From JAOEGB01 sp041262585 (GTDB lineage Bacteria; Actinomycetota; Actinomycetes; Streptosporangiales; Streptosporangiaceae), in contig NZ_JBGCBZ010000014.1 of NCBI RefSeq assembly GCF_041262585.1, positions 124,001 through 188,000 of the forward strand: 64,000 nt of DNA. The letters are read 5' to 3'. Of this stretch, positions 37,757-45,647 are shown piece after piece. Under the pieces are notes generated by a model. The model did no database searches, was not told the DNA's origin, and saw only the letters and a program-made list of their open reading frames with translations. Position numbers and translations under genes: made by a program. How positions within the stretch are numbered: the stretch's first letter is position 1; each line of letters opens with the position of its first letter.

Positions 37757-37776
37757 CACCAAGGGGGAATGGTGGT

Positions 37777-37790
37777 TGACAACGTTGTCA
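37777..37790. promoter_or_regulatory. LacI-family operator (autoregulatory)
   Basis: Perfect 14-bp palindrome TGACAACGTTGTCA with central CG, 30 bp before the GTG start of the downstream lacI gene. The identical 14-mer precedes the sugar ABC operon at 42860. Confidence 0.88.
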
Positions 37791-37819
37791 CAGCCCGCCG
37801 AATGGGAGATGATCCACTA

Positions 37820-38890
37820 GTGGGAGACACGAGACGCGGCCGTCCGACCATGAACGACGTCGCGGCCGCCGCCGGTGTGGCGCTCAAGACCGTCTCCCGC
37901 GTGGTCAACAACGAGCCGGGTGTCAACATCGTCACGGCCGAGCGGGTCCAGGCCGCCATCGACCGGCTCGGGTATCGGCGCAACGACAGCGCGCGGACGC
38001 TCCGCAGCGGCCGCACCGCCAGCATCGGCCTGGTGATCGAGGACGTGGCCGACCCCTTCTATTCGGGGCTGAGCAGAGCCGTCGAGGATCTTGCGCTCCG
38101 CCAGGGCTACCTCGTCTTCACGGGATCCTCCGGAGAGGACCCCTCCAGGGAGCGCGAACTCGTCCTCGCCTTCTGCGCCCGCCGCGTCGACGGCCTGATC
38201 ATCGTGCCCGCGGGCACGGACCACGGATACCTCTCCCCCGAGTTCGACGCCGGCATCGCCGCCGTCTTCGCCGACCGCCCGCCGGGCACGGGCTGCGACG
38301 CGGACGCTGTGCTCTGCGACAACGCCGGAGGCGCTCAGTCGGGCGTCCAGCACCTCATCGCCCACGGCCACCGCCGCATCGCCTTCTTCGCCGACTCCCC
38401 CGCGATCTTCACGGCCATCGAGCGGCTGTACGGCTACCGCCGGGCCCTGGCCGCGGCCGGCCTGCCGTACGACGAAGGTCTGGTCGCGATGGGGCCGCCG
38501 GACCAGGCGCGGGTGCAGGCCGACCTGGAGCGGCTCCTGTCCGCGCCCGGCCCGCCGACCGCGCTGCTCACCGGCAACGGGCGGACCACCGTGGCGATCC
38601 TCCGCGCGCTCACCGCGCTCACCGCGCTCTCCTCGATGCCGGTACGGCACGGCGGCCGCCTGACGGACCTCGCCGGAATGGCCGTCGTCGGGTTCGACGA
38701 CTTCGAGCTGGCCGACGTGCTGGGGATCACGGTCGTGGCGCAGGACCCGTCGGGGCTCGGCCGTACAGCTGCCGAGCTCCTCTTCCGCCGGATGTCCGGA
38801 GACGCCGGGCCGCCCCGGCGGGTGGAGCTGCCGACCAGGATCATCGAGCGCGGCTCGGGCGAGATCCCGCCGCGCCGATCATGCGACTGA
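37820..38890 (+). CDS. LacI-family regulator of the sugar ABC operon
   Basis: 356 aa from GTG 37820 (ATG 37802 possible; longer in-frame starts would place the operator inside the gene). TMNDVAAAAGVALKTVSRVVNNEPGV is a classic LacI HTH plus hinge. The ligand domain (IGLVIEDVADPFYSGL, HRRIAFFAD, VGFDDFELADVL) is sugar-binding type. Because TGACAACGTTGTCA occurs both here and before the ABC operon at 42805, it most likely represses both and is relieved by the imported sugar. Confidence 0.93.
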   Translation: MGDTRRGRPTMNDVAAAAGVALKTVSRVVNNEPGVNIVTAERVQAAIDRLGYRRNDSARTLRSGRTASIGLVIEDVADPFYSGLSRAVEDLALRQGYLVFTGSSGEDPSRERELVLAFCARRVDGLIIVPAGTDHGYLSPEFDAGIAAVFADRPPGTGCDADAVLCDNAGGAQSGVQHLIAHGHRRIAFFADSPAIFTAIERLYGYRRALAAAGLPYDEGLVAMGPPDQARVQADLERLLSAPGPPTALLTGNGRTTVAILRALTALTALSSMPVRHGGRLTDLAGMAVVGFDDFELADVLGITVVAQDPSGLGRTAAELLFRRMSGDAGPPRRVELPTRIIERGSGEIPPRRSCD

Positions 38891-38905
38891 AGTCAGGCCC
38901 ACCGC

Positions 38906-39069
38906 CCGGCTCGGCCTGAGCCTGGGCAGCGCGGTGACCACGTCCGTGCGCTGCGGGGACGGGCCTGATCGCGGGCACCCGCACGGGCCGGAGCGTGCTC
39001 TACCACCGCACCCTCCTCGGCGACGCCCTGGTCAACCGTGAGGCGCGCTCCCGTCCAATCGGCTCATAG
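38906..39069 (+). pseudogene. ArsR-type HTH regulator remnant
   Basis: Fragments of an ArsR/SmtB-like winged helix can be read in shifting frames: RLGLSLGSA, then DHVRALR in another frame, then LIAGTRTGRSVLYHRTLLGDALV in the last before a TAG at 39067. No intact start is present, and at least two frame changes are needed, so it is a decayed gene end. Confidence 0.65.
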
Positions 39070-39405
39070 GCCCATGACGCGGCGCAGCCCGGCGTCGACG
39101 GCGGACATCAGCGCATCGGGTGTCGAGCCCACGGGCCCGTCGAGTTCATCCTTGTTAAGAGTGACCAGCGCGGTGACGTTGACCACCGAGTCACGCTTGA
39201 GGCCGGTCGCGGCGGCGGGCAGGAAAACATTGCCGGGCATGGCCGCGAGGCCCGTATTCGAGGTGACGACGGCCGCCAGCACGGTCGCCAGGCGGCTGAG
39301 GTTGTAGGGCTTTGACTGGATGATGAGCACCGGACGCCGTTTCGCTGGTCGGCTACCGGCCGCATCCCCCAGGCCGGCCCAGTAGATGTCGCCCCTCCGG
39401 ATCAC
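39064..39405 (-). CDS. MazF/PemK-family endoribonuclease toxin
   Basis: 113 aa from the GTG overlapping the antitoxin stop (GTGA). RRGDIYWAGLG, RPVLIIQS, VVTSNTGLAAMPGNVFL and RDSVVNVTALVTLNK follow the MazF beta-barrel order with the catalytic Arg/Thr region. The toxin would cleave mRNA at short motifs. It is translationally coupled to the ribbon-helix-helix antitoxin gene upstream. Confidence 0.92.
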   Translation of the reverse strand: MIRRGDIYWAGLGDAAGSRPAKRRPVLIIQSKPYNLSRLATVLAAVVTSNTGLAAMPGNVFLPAAATGLKRDSVVNVTALVTLNKDELDGPVGSTPDALMSAVDAGLRRVMGL

Positions 39406-39647
39406 CACTCGTCCTCTTCGAGGCCCAGCCTGCGCCAACCGGCCACCACCGCCGCCCTGGCCGTGTCGTCATCGACGGCCAGGGCGAGGGCGGCGTCGAT
39501 CTGCTGTGTCAGAGCATGTGACTCCAAATGCTCCAAATAGCGCTGCGCAGCGGTGGTGTAAAATTCCGAGCGGCTGATACCGAGCGCCGCCGTACACCTC
39601 TCCACCTGGGAATAGGTTTCGTCGGGAACCGAGATAGCGGTCTTCAT
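39402..39647 (-). CDS. Ribbon-helix-helix antitoxin (MazE-like partner)
   Basis: 81 aa. MKTAISVPDETYSQVERCTAALGISRSEF is a CopG/MetJ-type ribbon-helix-helix DNA-binding start. The C-terminus is acidic (GLEEDEW), as expected for toxin binding. A TATACT -10 box ends 6 bp before the ATG, so the transcript may be leaderless. Two GTATAAC direct repeats 10 bp apart overlap that promoter and are good candidates for its own operator. Confidence 0.9.
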   Translation of the reverse strand: MKTAISVPDETYSQVERCTAALGISRSEFYTTAAQRYLEHLESHALTQQIDAALALAVDDDTARAAVVAGWRRLGLEEDEW

Positions 39648-39653
39648 AGGAAG

Positions 39654-39681
39654 AGTATAACTCGGTATAACCTCTTGTCAG
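39654..39681 (-). promoter_or_regulatory. Leaderless promoter with RHH operator repeats
   Basis: On the minus strand CTGACA (39681-39676), a 16-nt spacer and TATACT (39659-39654) stand 6 nt before the antitoxin ATG. Forward-strand GTATAAC repeats at 39655 and 39665 overlap the -10 and spacer. The -35 overlaps the stop of the sugar permease gene. Confidence 0.65.
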
Positions 39682-40553
39682 CCCTTCAGTGCGCCGGCCA
39701 TGAGACCGCGCATGAAGAACCGGCCGAGCAGCACGTAGACGACCATCGTGGGGATGGACGCGAGGATGGCCGCAGCCATCTGCTGGCTGTACGGCACGGT
39801 CTGGGCGCCCGCGATGTTGTTCAGCATGACCGTGGTGGGCCATGACGTCGGGGCGGTGAGGAAGACCGCGAACAGGAAGTCGTTCCACATCGACGTGAAC
39901 TGCCAGATGATCACCACGGCGAAGGCCGGGGCGGAGACGGGCAGCACGACCGACCAGAACGTCCGCAGCATCCCGGCACCGTCGACCCGGGACGCCTCGA
40001 TGAGCGAGTCCGGGATCGTGACGTAGTAGTTCCGGAAGATCAGCGTGCAGATCGGGATGCCGTACACGACGTGCGCGAGCGTCAGGCCCGGGATGCCGCC
40101 GTAGACCCCCAGGTTCACCATGAGCTGCACGAGCGGGATCATCACGCCCTGATACGGGATGAACATCCCGAACAGGAACAACGTGAACACCACGTCGGCG
40201 CCGGGGAAGCGCCACTTGGCCAGCACGTAGCCGTTCATCGATCCGAGCACGGCCGAGATCAGCGACCCGGGGATCGCCAGCAGGAAGCTGTTGACGATGC
40301 CGGGCTCGAGCTTCTCCCACGCGATGCTCCACGCCTCGGTCGTCCAGACCTGGGGGAGGTTCCACGCCTGTCCGGGGTCGGCCTCGCTCAGCGGCTTGAA
40401 GCTGGTCACGAGCAGCACGTAGATCGGGATGAGGAACACCACGACGAACAGGATCAGCAGCGCGAGCCGCACCCACCGGGCGACGGCCGCCCGCTGCCGG
40501 ACGTGCGTGACCGGAGCGACGGGACGGGTCTTCTCGATGACGTCCGCGGTCAT
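39678..40553 (-). CDS. Carbohydrate ABC transporter permease (MalG-type)
   Basis: 291 aa from ATG 40553, overlapping the stop of the MalF-type gene (ATGA). Six hydrophobic helices. The EAA-type loop IEASRVDGAGMLRTFWSVVLP contacts the ATPase. It is the second permease of a sugar importer. No ATP-binding subunit is encoded in the operon, so a shared MsiK-type ATPase elsewhere is expected, as is common in actinomycetes. Confidence 0.94.
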   Translation of the reverse strand: MTADVIEKTRPVAPVTHVRQRAAVARWVRLALLILFVVVFLIPIYVLLVTSFKPLSEADPGQAWNLPQVWTTEAWSIAWEKLEPGIVNSFLLAIPGSLISAVLGSMNGYVLAKWRFPGADVVFTLFLFGMFIPYQGVMIPLVQLMVNLGVYGGIPGLTLAHVVYGIPICTLIFRNYYVTIPDSLIEASRVDGAGMLRTFWSVVLPVSAPAFAVVIIWQFTSMWNDFLFAVFLTAPTSWPTTVMLNNIAGAQTVPYSQQMAAAILASIPTMVVYVLLGRFFMRGLMAGALKG

Positions 40554-41437
40554 GAGCGGTTCCCCCTGCGGGCGTTCCAGATGAGGTAGGGCACGACGAA
40601 GACGGCCACGGACAGCACGATGTAGGAGGCGATCGTGGCGCCCTTCGCCGGGTCGTGGGAGTCGAAGACCGCGGTCCACATGAAGATCGCGGGCACGTCG
40701 GTGATGATCTGCTTGCCGGACACGGCGACGATCAGGTCGAAGACCTTCAGCGAGATGTGGCCGAGGATGATCAGGGCGGACAGCGTCACCGGCCGCAGGA
40801 GCGGCAGCACGACGTAGCGGTAGACCTGCCATTCCGAGCAGCCGTCCACTCGCGCGGCCTCACGCAGGTCCTCCGAAACCCCCCGGAATCCGGCCAGGAA
40901 GAGCGCCATGACATATCCGGACATCTGCCAGATCGCGGGGACGGCCATCGCGGCCATGCCCCAGTCCTGGTCCCGGAACCAGTGCCACTGGAAGAAGTCC
41001 AGCCCCAGGTAGTGGAACAGCCTGTTCAGGCCCACGGCATGCTCGCCCGTGCCGCTGTTCATCAGCCACCGCCACACCACGCCGGTGGCGATGAACGAGA
41101 TGGCCATCGGGAACAGATAGACGGCCCGGAAGCCGCCCTCGCCCTTGATCCCCTTCTCCATCAGGAAGGCCAGGAACCAGCCCAGCGCGAGCGCGCCGAC
41201 GACGAAGACGACGGTGAAGATGATCGAGTGCCGGACCGAGATCCCCCAGCGCTCCTGGTCCCAGATGCTGACGAAGTTGTCCAGCCCGACGAAGTGTCCC
41301 GGCGAGATCTCGTCGTGCTGGTCGGTCATCGCGACCTTGAAGTTCCAGCCCAGCAGGCCGTACACGAAGACCGCGATGAGGACGATCGATGGCGACACCA
41401 GTAGCAGCCCCGGCAGCCACCTGCGCACCCGCGTCAC
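40550..41437 (-). CDS. Carbohydrate ABC transporter permease (MalF-type)
   Basis: 295 aa. Six to seven TM helices, with the cytoplasmic EAA loop LREAARVDGCSEWQVYRYVVLPLL. It forms the membrane channel together with the MalG-type partner. It lies 82 bp after the substrate-binding protein gene and is transcribed with it. A short inverted repeat around 41456-41508 (GTACGGCTCACGCC / GGCGTGAGCCGTAC) in that gap may attenuate transcription and favour binding-protein expression. Confidence 0.94.
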   Translation of the reverse strand: MTRVRRWLPGLLLVSPSIVLIAVFVYGLLGWNFKVAMTDQHDEISPGHFVGLDNFVSIWDQERWGISVRHSIIFTVVFVVGALALGWFLAFLMEKGIKGEGGFRAVYLFPMAISFIATGVVWRWLMNSGTGEHAVGLNRLFHYLGLDFFQWHWFRDQDWGMAAMAVPAIWQMSGYVMALFLAGFRGVSEDLREAARVDGCSEWQVYRYVVLPLLRPVTLSALIILGHISLKVFDLIVAVSGKQIITDVPAIFMWTAVFDSHDPAKGATIASYIVLSVAVFVVPYLIWNARRGNRS

Positions 41438-41455
41438 TTGTACCTCTCAAAAGTC

Positions 41456-41508
41456 ATGTACGGCTCACGCCCGCCGAGGTTTGCCCGAGGCAGGCGTGAG
41501 CCGTACAG
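41456..41508 (-). terminator. Intra-operon hairpin between binding-protein and permease genes
   Basis: GTACGGCTCACGCC at 41458-41471 and GGCGTGAGCCGTAC at 41493-41506 form a perfect 14-bp stem in the gap between the substrate-binding protein stop (41519) and the permease start (41437). Such stems often stabilise or partly end the upstream message. Confidence 0.75.
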
Positions 41509-41518
41509 GGAGATCAAC

Positions 41519-42805
41519 TTACTGGCCGCTGGCCTTGGCCGCGGCGACCAGCGCCTGCTGGAGCTTCGCCACGTCCTGGTCCTGCTGGAACAGGCCGACG
41601 GCGTCGCTGATCGCGGTGCGCCAGGCGTCGTTGGCCACGACACCGTGCTGGATGGAGCCGGCCAGCTTGTCGGCCGACCACTGCTCCAGGCTCCAGGCCA
41701 GGTAGTCCTTGTAGAGGGACTTGTCGGCGTCCTTGCGGGCGGGGATGGAGCCCTTCAGGGGGTTGAAGGCGTCCTGGCCCTCCTTGCTGGCGGCCACCTT
41801 CAGCCACGCCACGGCGCCGTTCCTGTTGGGAGCGCCCTTGGGCAGCGTGAAGCTGTCCGACAGCCACATGAAGGTGCCGTCGGTGCCCGGCGAGGCGGCC
41901 CAGTCGAAGTCGGTCTTGGACTGCTTGCCGAGACCGCCGTCCGGCGGGTTGTGGAAGTAGCCGTAGGCCCAGTCACCCATGATGTTGAAGGCGGCCTCGC
42001 CGTCGGCGACCTGCTTGGCCGCGGGCTGCCAGTCCTCCTGCGGGGTGCCCGCGTAGGACAGGATGGTCTTGAAGTTCCCCAGCGCCTTGGTCACGTTCGC
42101 GTTCGACCAGTCGGCGTTCGCCGTCCAGAGAGCGTTGTACGCGTCGGTGCCGAGCGAGCCGAGCAGCACGCTCTCCAGCAGGTGGACGACGGTCCACTGC
42201 GAGCCGATCGACAGCGGGATCTTCCCGGCCTTCTTCACCTTGGCGAGGTCGGCGATGAACTCGTCGACCGTCTTCGGCGCGGCGGCGATCCCGGCGGTCT
42301 TGAGGACCGAGGGGTTGAACCAGAGGACGTTCGAGCGGTGAATGTTCACCGGCACCGAGTACACCTGGCCCTGGACCGAGATCTGGTCGATGAGCTGCTG
42401 CGGGAGGACGTCCTTCAGCTTGAGCTCGTCGTACAGGAAGTTGAGCGACTCAAGCTTGCCCGCCTTGATGTAGCCCTGCTGCTCGGCACCCGCGTGGCTC
42501 TGGAAGGTGTCCGGGGGCTGGTTGGCCTGCAGCTTGCTGGACAGGAGGGCGCGGGCCTGGTCGCCGGAGCCACCGGCCACGGCGGCGTCGAAGAACGTGA
42601 AGTTCGGGTTCTGCTTCTCGAAGATCCCGCGCATCGCCTTCAGGCCGTCGGCCTCACCGGGGCCCGTCCACCACGAGAAGACCTCGACCTTCTTCTGCGC
42701 GGCCTGACCGCCTCCGCTCGCCTCCTTGTCGCCGCCTCCACAGGCGGTGAGGGTGAGCAGACCTGCCACAGAGACCGCGACGGCCGCCATCCACCGTCGT
42801 CTCAT
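41519..42805 (-). CDS. Carbohydrate ABC transporter substrate-binding lipoprotein
   Basis: 428 aa from ATG 42805 (GAAGGGATT upstream). The signal peptide ends with lipobox LTAC (Cys about residue 21), so it is lipid-anchored outside the membrane. The fold is extracellular-solute-binding family 1: VEVFSWWTGPGEADGL, FNIMGDWAYGYF, and LPKGAPNRNGAVAWLKVAAS. It heads the importer operon, and the LacI operator at 42860-42873 lies 55 bp before its start. The sugar is unknown. Confidence 0.95.
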   Translation of the reverse strand: MRRRWMAAVAVSVAGLLTLTACGGGDKEASGGGQAAQKKVEVFSWWTGPGEADGLKAMRGIFEKQNPNFTFFDAAVAGGSGDQARALLSSKLQANQPPDTFQSHAGAEQQGYIKAGKLESLNFLYDELKLKDVLPQQLIDQISVQGQVYSVPVNIHRSNVLWFNPSVLKTAGIAAAPKTVDEFIADLAKVKKAGKIPLSIGSQWTVVHLLESVLLGSLGTDAYNALWTANADWSNANVTKALGNFKTILSYAGTPQEDWQPAAKQVADGEAAFNIMGDWAYGYFHNPPDGGLGKQSKTDFDWAASPGTDGTFMWLSDSFTLPKGAPNRNGAVAWLKVAASKEGQDAFNPLKGSIPARKDADKSLYKDYLAWSLEQWSADKLAGSIQHGVVANDAWRTAISDAVGLFQQDQDVAKLQQALVAAAKASGQ

Positions 42806-42859
42806 CGCAACAATCCCTTCGGGTATCCGTGATGATTTCTGCCCCTGAGAAACCACAGC

Positions 42860-42873
42860 TGACAACGTTGTCA
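42860..42873. promoter_or_regulatory. LacI-family operator of the sugar ABC operon
   Basis: Perfect TGACAACGTTGTCA palindrome, extendable to 18 bp (GCTGACAACGTTGTCAGC). It is identical in its core to the operator before lacI at 37777. Confidence 0.9.
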
Positions 42874-42955
42874 GCACCGGCCAATCAACCCACTTCGCAC
42901 CACTTCGCGTCAAGGCATGCGCGGATAACGTCTCTGCATACGGCCGTCGCGGTCG

Positions 42956-43024
42956 TACGGCGGCGCTGTTCCGCGGAGTACGGCGGCGCTCCCCGCGAAG
43001 GTACGGCGGCGCTCCCGCGCGGGG
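42956..43024. repeat. Three 23-bp tandem repeats
   Basis: TACGGCGGCGCT starts at 42956, 42979 and 43002, each followed by a C/G-rich 11-bp part, giving an exact 23-bp period. They lie between the divergent sugar-binding-protein and ABC-exporter genes, ~60-130 bp before the exporter start. Confidence 0.85.
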
Positions 43025-43084
43025 TAGGGCAGGCCGTCCCGGACGGCATGGGAAATGTCGGTGGCGGCGGTCACACTGGCAGGC

Positions 43085-45163
43085 ATGGCGGTCACTGCTG
43101 ACGAGCATTCCGAAGAGGACGAGCACTCAGAAGAGGACGAACACACCGACGGGAACCTGCGTTCGGCGGGTGACAAGCGTTCCGAAGGGGACGAGCGGGC
43201 CACCGCGGACGGGCACGAGCGCGCCAAGGGGAACGGGCACGTCGCGGCGGACGAGAATGCCGGGAGAGATCGGCGCGCCACGAGGGACGAAGAGCCAGTA
43301 GAGGACCTGCCGACGCTGGCGGAGATCGAATCGCCGGAGTGGTTCCGCTATGGCGACACGATGGCCGGGATCGGCTTCCTCACCGTCGCGCGCCGGCTGC
43401 CCAGACTGATACGGCAGGCGCTCGGCATGGCCTGGGAGGCCAGCCCCAGGGACACGGTCGCCACCGTGACGCTCAGCCTGCTCGGCGGCGTCTTCACGGC
43501 CTTCGGGCTGCTGGCCACCACGGGCGTCCTGACGGCCCTGTTCGAGGCCGGCCCGACCCCCGACCGGGTCCGGGCCGCGCTGCCGAGCCTGCTGCTGGTC
43601 GGCGCGGCTGCGGTGATCCGTACCGCGCTCCAGACCGGCGCGGGCTGGGCGGAGGCCCGCCTGGGTCCCCAGATCAGCCTGATCACCGAGACGCGCCTCT
43701 ACGGCCTGACCAGCCAGGTCGATCTCGTGTGCTTCGACGACCCCGAGTTCCACGACGCGCTCCAGCGGGCGCGACTGCGCGGCATGGGCATGGCGGACAT
43801 GTTGGTGTCCACAACGATCGACACCCTGACCGGAGTCATCGGCATCGCGGCCGCAGCCGGGGTGCTGGGTGTGCTCCACCCGGTGCTGCTGCCACTGCTC
43901 CTGCTGGCCGTCGTCCCCGACGCCTGGGCGGCCGTCCGGTCGGCCCGGATGGGATACGCCACCAGCCTGCTGCTCATCCCGGCCCGCCGCCGGAAGTGGA
44001 TCATCGAAGAACTGCTGGCGGACAAGGACACCGCCGCCGAGGTCCGCTCGTTCACCATGCGTGACTTCCTCCTGCGAATGTTCGACAAGGTCTCCCGCTC
44101 CGAGCAGCGAGTCATGCTCGACCTGGCCCGGCGGCAGACGTTCGCCCGGGTCATGGGCGAGGCCCTCGGCGGGATCGGGCAGGGCGTGGTCTACGTGGCC
44201 CTGGGGCTGTTGCTGGCCATCGGCGCCGTCCCGCTGGCGATCGCCGGCACGGCGGTCCTGGCGATCCGCTCGGGCCAGGGGTCGCTGGCCACGCTGATGT
44301 ACTCCACCAACCACCTCTACGAGCAGGGGCTGTACTTCACGGACTTCCTCGACTTCGTCGCGCAGGCCGAGGCTCGGATCCCGGCCCGGCGGACGGGGAA
44401 GGCCCCATCGGGCTTCCAGCGCCTCACGGCCGAGGACGTCACCTTCAGCTACCCCGGCTCCGCCACCCCGGCCCTGCGGGGGGTTTCCATCGACATCGAC
44501 CGGGGCGAGGTGGTGGCCCTCGTCGGGGAGAACGGCTCGGGCAAGACGACACTGTCGAAGATCCTCGCCGGCCTCTACGACCCGGACAGCGGCCGTGTCC
44601 TCTGGGACGACACCGACCTGAGCGAGGTCGACCCGCACGATCTGCGGGGAAACATCGCGGTCATCGCGCAGGACCACACCCGCTGGCCGCTGACCGCCCG
44701 CCACAACATCACGATGGGCATGGAGAAGGGCGAGACCGCGGTGGTCCACGCCGCCGAGGTCGCCGGCGCCGACCAGGTCATCGAGGAGCTTCCGCACGGC
44801 TACCGCACACTTCTCGACCGCCGGTTCAAGGACGGGCAGGAGCTGTCCGGAGGCCAGTGGCAGCGGATCGCCGTGGCGCGCGGGTTCTACCGGGACGCCC
44901 CGCTGCTGATCTGCGACGAGCCGACGGCCGCCCTGGACGCGCGGGCCGAGCACGCGCTGTTCGATCGGGTCCGGCGGCACGCCGACGGGCGGACAGTCCT
45001 GCTGATCACGCACCGGCTGGCGAGCGTGCGCTACGCCGACCGGATCTACGTGCTCGACCACGGCAAGGTCGTCGAGCACGGCACCCACCAGGAGCTGATC
45101 ACCCTCGACGGCCTCTACGCCGACCTCTACAACCTCCAGGCCCAGGCATACCGCAGCGCCTGA
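43085..45163 (+). CDS. ABC exporter (fused permease and ATPase) with acidic N-terminal extension
   Basis: 692 aa from ATG 43085 (ATG 43055 also in frame). The first ~75 residues are a hydrophilic, charged repeat (DEHSEEDEHSEEDEH...) not seen in ordinary exporters. About six TM helices follow. The nucleotide-binding domain has Walker A GENGSGKTT, signature LSGGQWQRIAVARG, Walker B LLICDEPTAALD and switch His in LLITHRL. Half-transporters of this kind form dimers and export peptides, lipids or small molecules. No biosynthetic gene is adjacent, so the cargo is unknown. Confidence 0.93.
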   Translation: MAVTADEHSEEDEHSEEDEHTDGNLRSAGDKRSEGDERATADGHERAKGNGHVAADENAGRDRRATRDEEPVEDLPTLAEIESPEWFRYGDTMAGIGFLTVARRLPRLIRQALGMAWEASPRDTVATVTLSLLGGVFTAFGLLATTGVLTALFEAGPTPDRVRAALPSLLLVGAAAVIRTALQTGAGWAEARLGPQISLITETRLYGLTSQVDLVCFDDPEFHDALQRARLRGMGMADMLVSTTIDTLTGVIGIAAAAGVLGVLHPVLLPLLLLAVVPDAWAAVRSARMGYATSLLLIPARRRKWIIEELLADKDTAAEVRSFTMRDFLLRMFDKVSRSEQRVMLDLARRQTFARVMGEALGGIGQGVVYVALGLLLAIGAVPLAIAGTAVLAIRSGQGSLATLMYSTNHLYEQGLYFTDFLDFVAQAEARIPARRTGKAPSGFQRLTAEDVTFSYPGSATPALRGVSIDIDRGEVVALVGENGSGKTTLSKILAGLYDPDSGRVLWDDTDLSEVDPHDLRGNIAVIAQDHTRWPLTARHNITMGMEKGETAVVHAAEVAGADQVIEELPHGYRTLLDRRFKDGQELSGGQWQRIAVARGFYRDAPLLICDEPTAALDARAEHALFDRVRRHADGRTVLLITHRLASVRYADRIYVLDHGKVVEHGTHQELITLDGLYADLYNLQAQAYRSA

Positions 45164-45177
45164 GCCACCCCTTTGTG

Positions 45178-45577
45178 GTGATCACGCAGCCACCCCTTTG
45201 TGGTGATCATGCACAGAGTCCCTCCCATGGCCCGCGACCTGGGCCGACGGAATTGGTGATCATGCACAGATTCCCTACCGACCAGGCCCTGCGCATGATC
45301 AGCCCATCCGGCTACTCGGTCGCTAACACCGAGGCGGTGTTCGATGGCGAGTGATCCGCCGTGATCGCTTCGTGGGTTATGCGGGCAACTGGGCGAGGAT
45401 AAGCGCGACCGCCTCAGCAGCGTCAGCGCCAATGAATATCGCGATCAAGCATGAGACACGCACGTGATCACCAAGCACATCGTCCGAGGTCAACCAGGCA
45501 ACCAAGGAATCCGCGCATGATCACGAAACGTATCGTCCCAGATCAGCCGGACAATCGAGGAATCTGTGCATGATCAC
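45178..45577. repeat. Dispersed 53-bp-phased repeat, cluster B (converging arrays)
   Basis: Forward cores at 45178, 45203 and 45256; the first two belong to a 25-bp direct duplication (CCACCCCTTTGTGGTGATCA), and the next is 53 bp on. Reverse cores at 45460, 45513 and 45566 are exactly 53 bp apart; an isolated reverse core lies at 45291. The cluster fills the gap between the ABC exporter and the aldo/keto reductase. Confidence 0.88.
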
Positions 45578-45647
45578 GACAAGGGGTGGCCGGGGGGAAG
45601 GGCCGGGGGATTGCGGTGGAGTGCACTCCAGCTTGCAGAGTGGAGGC

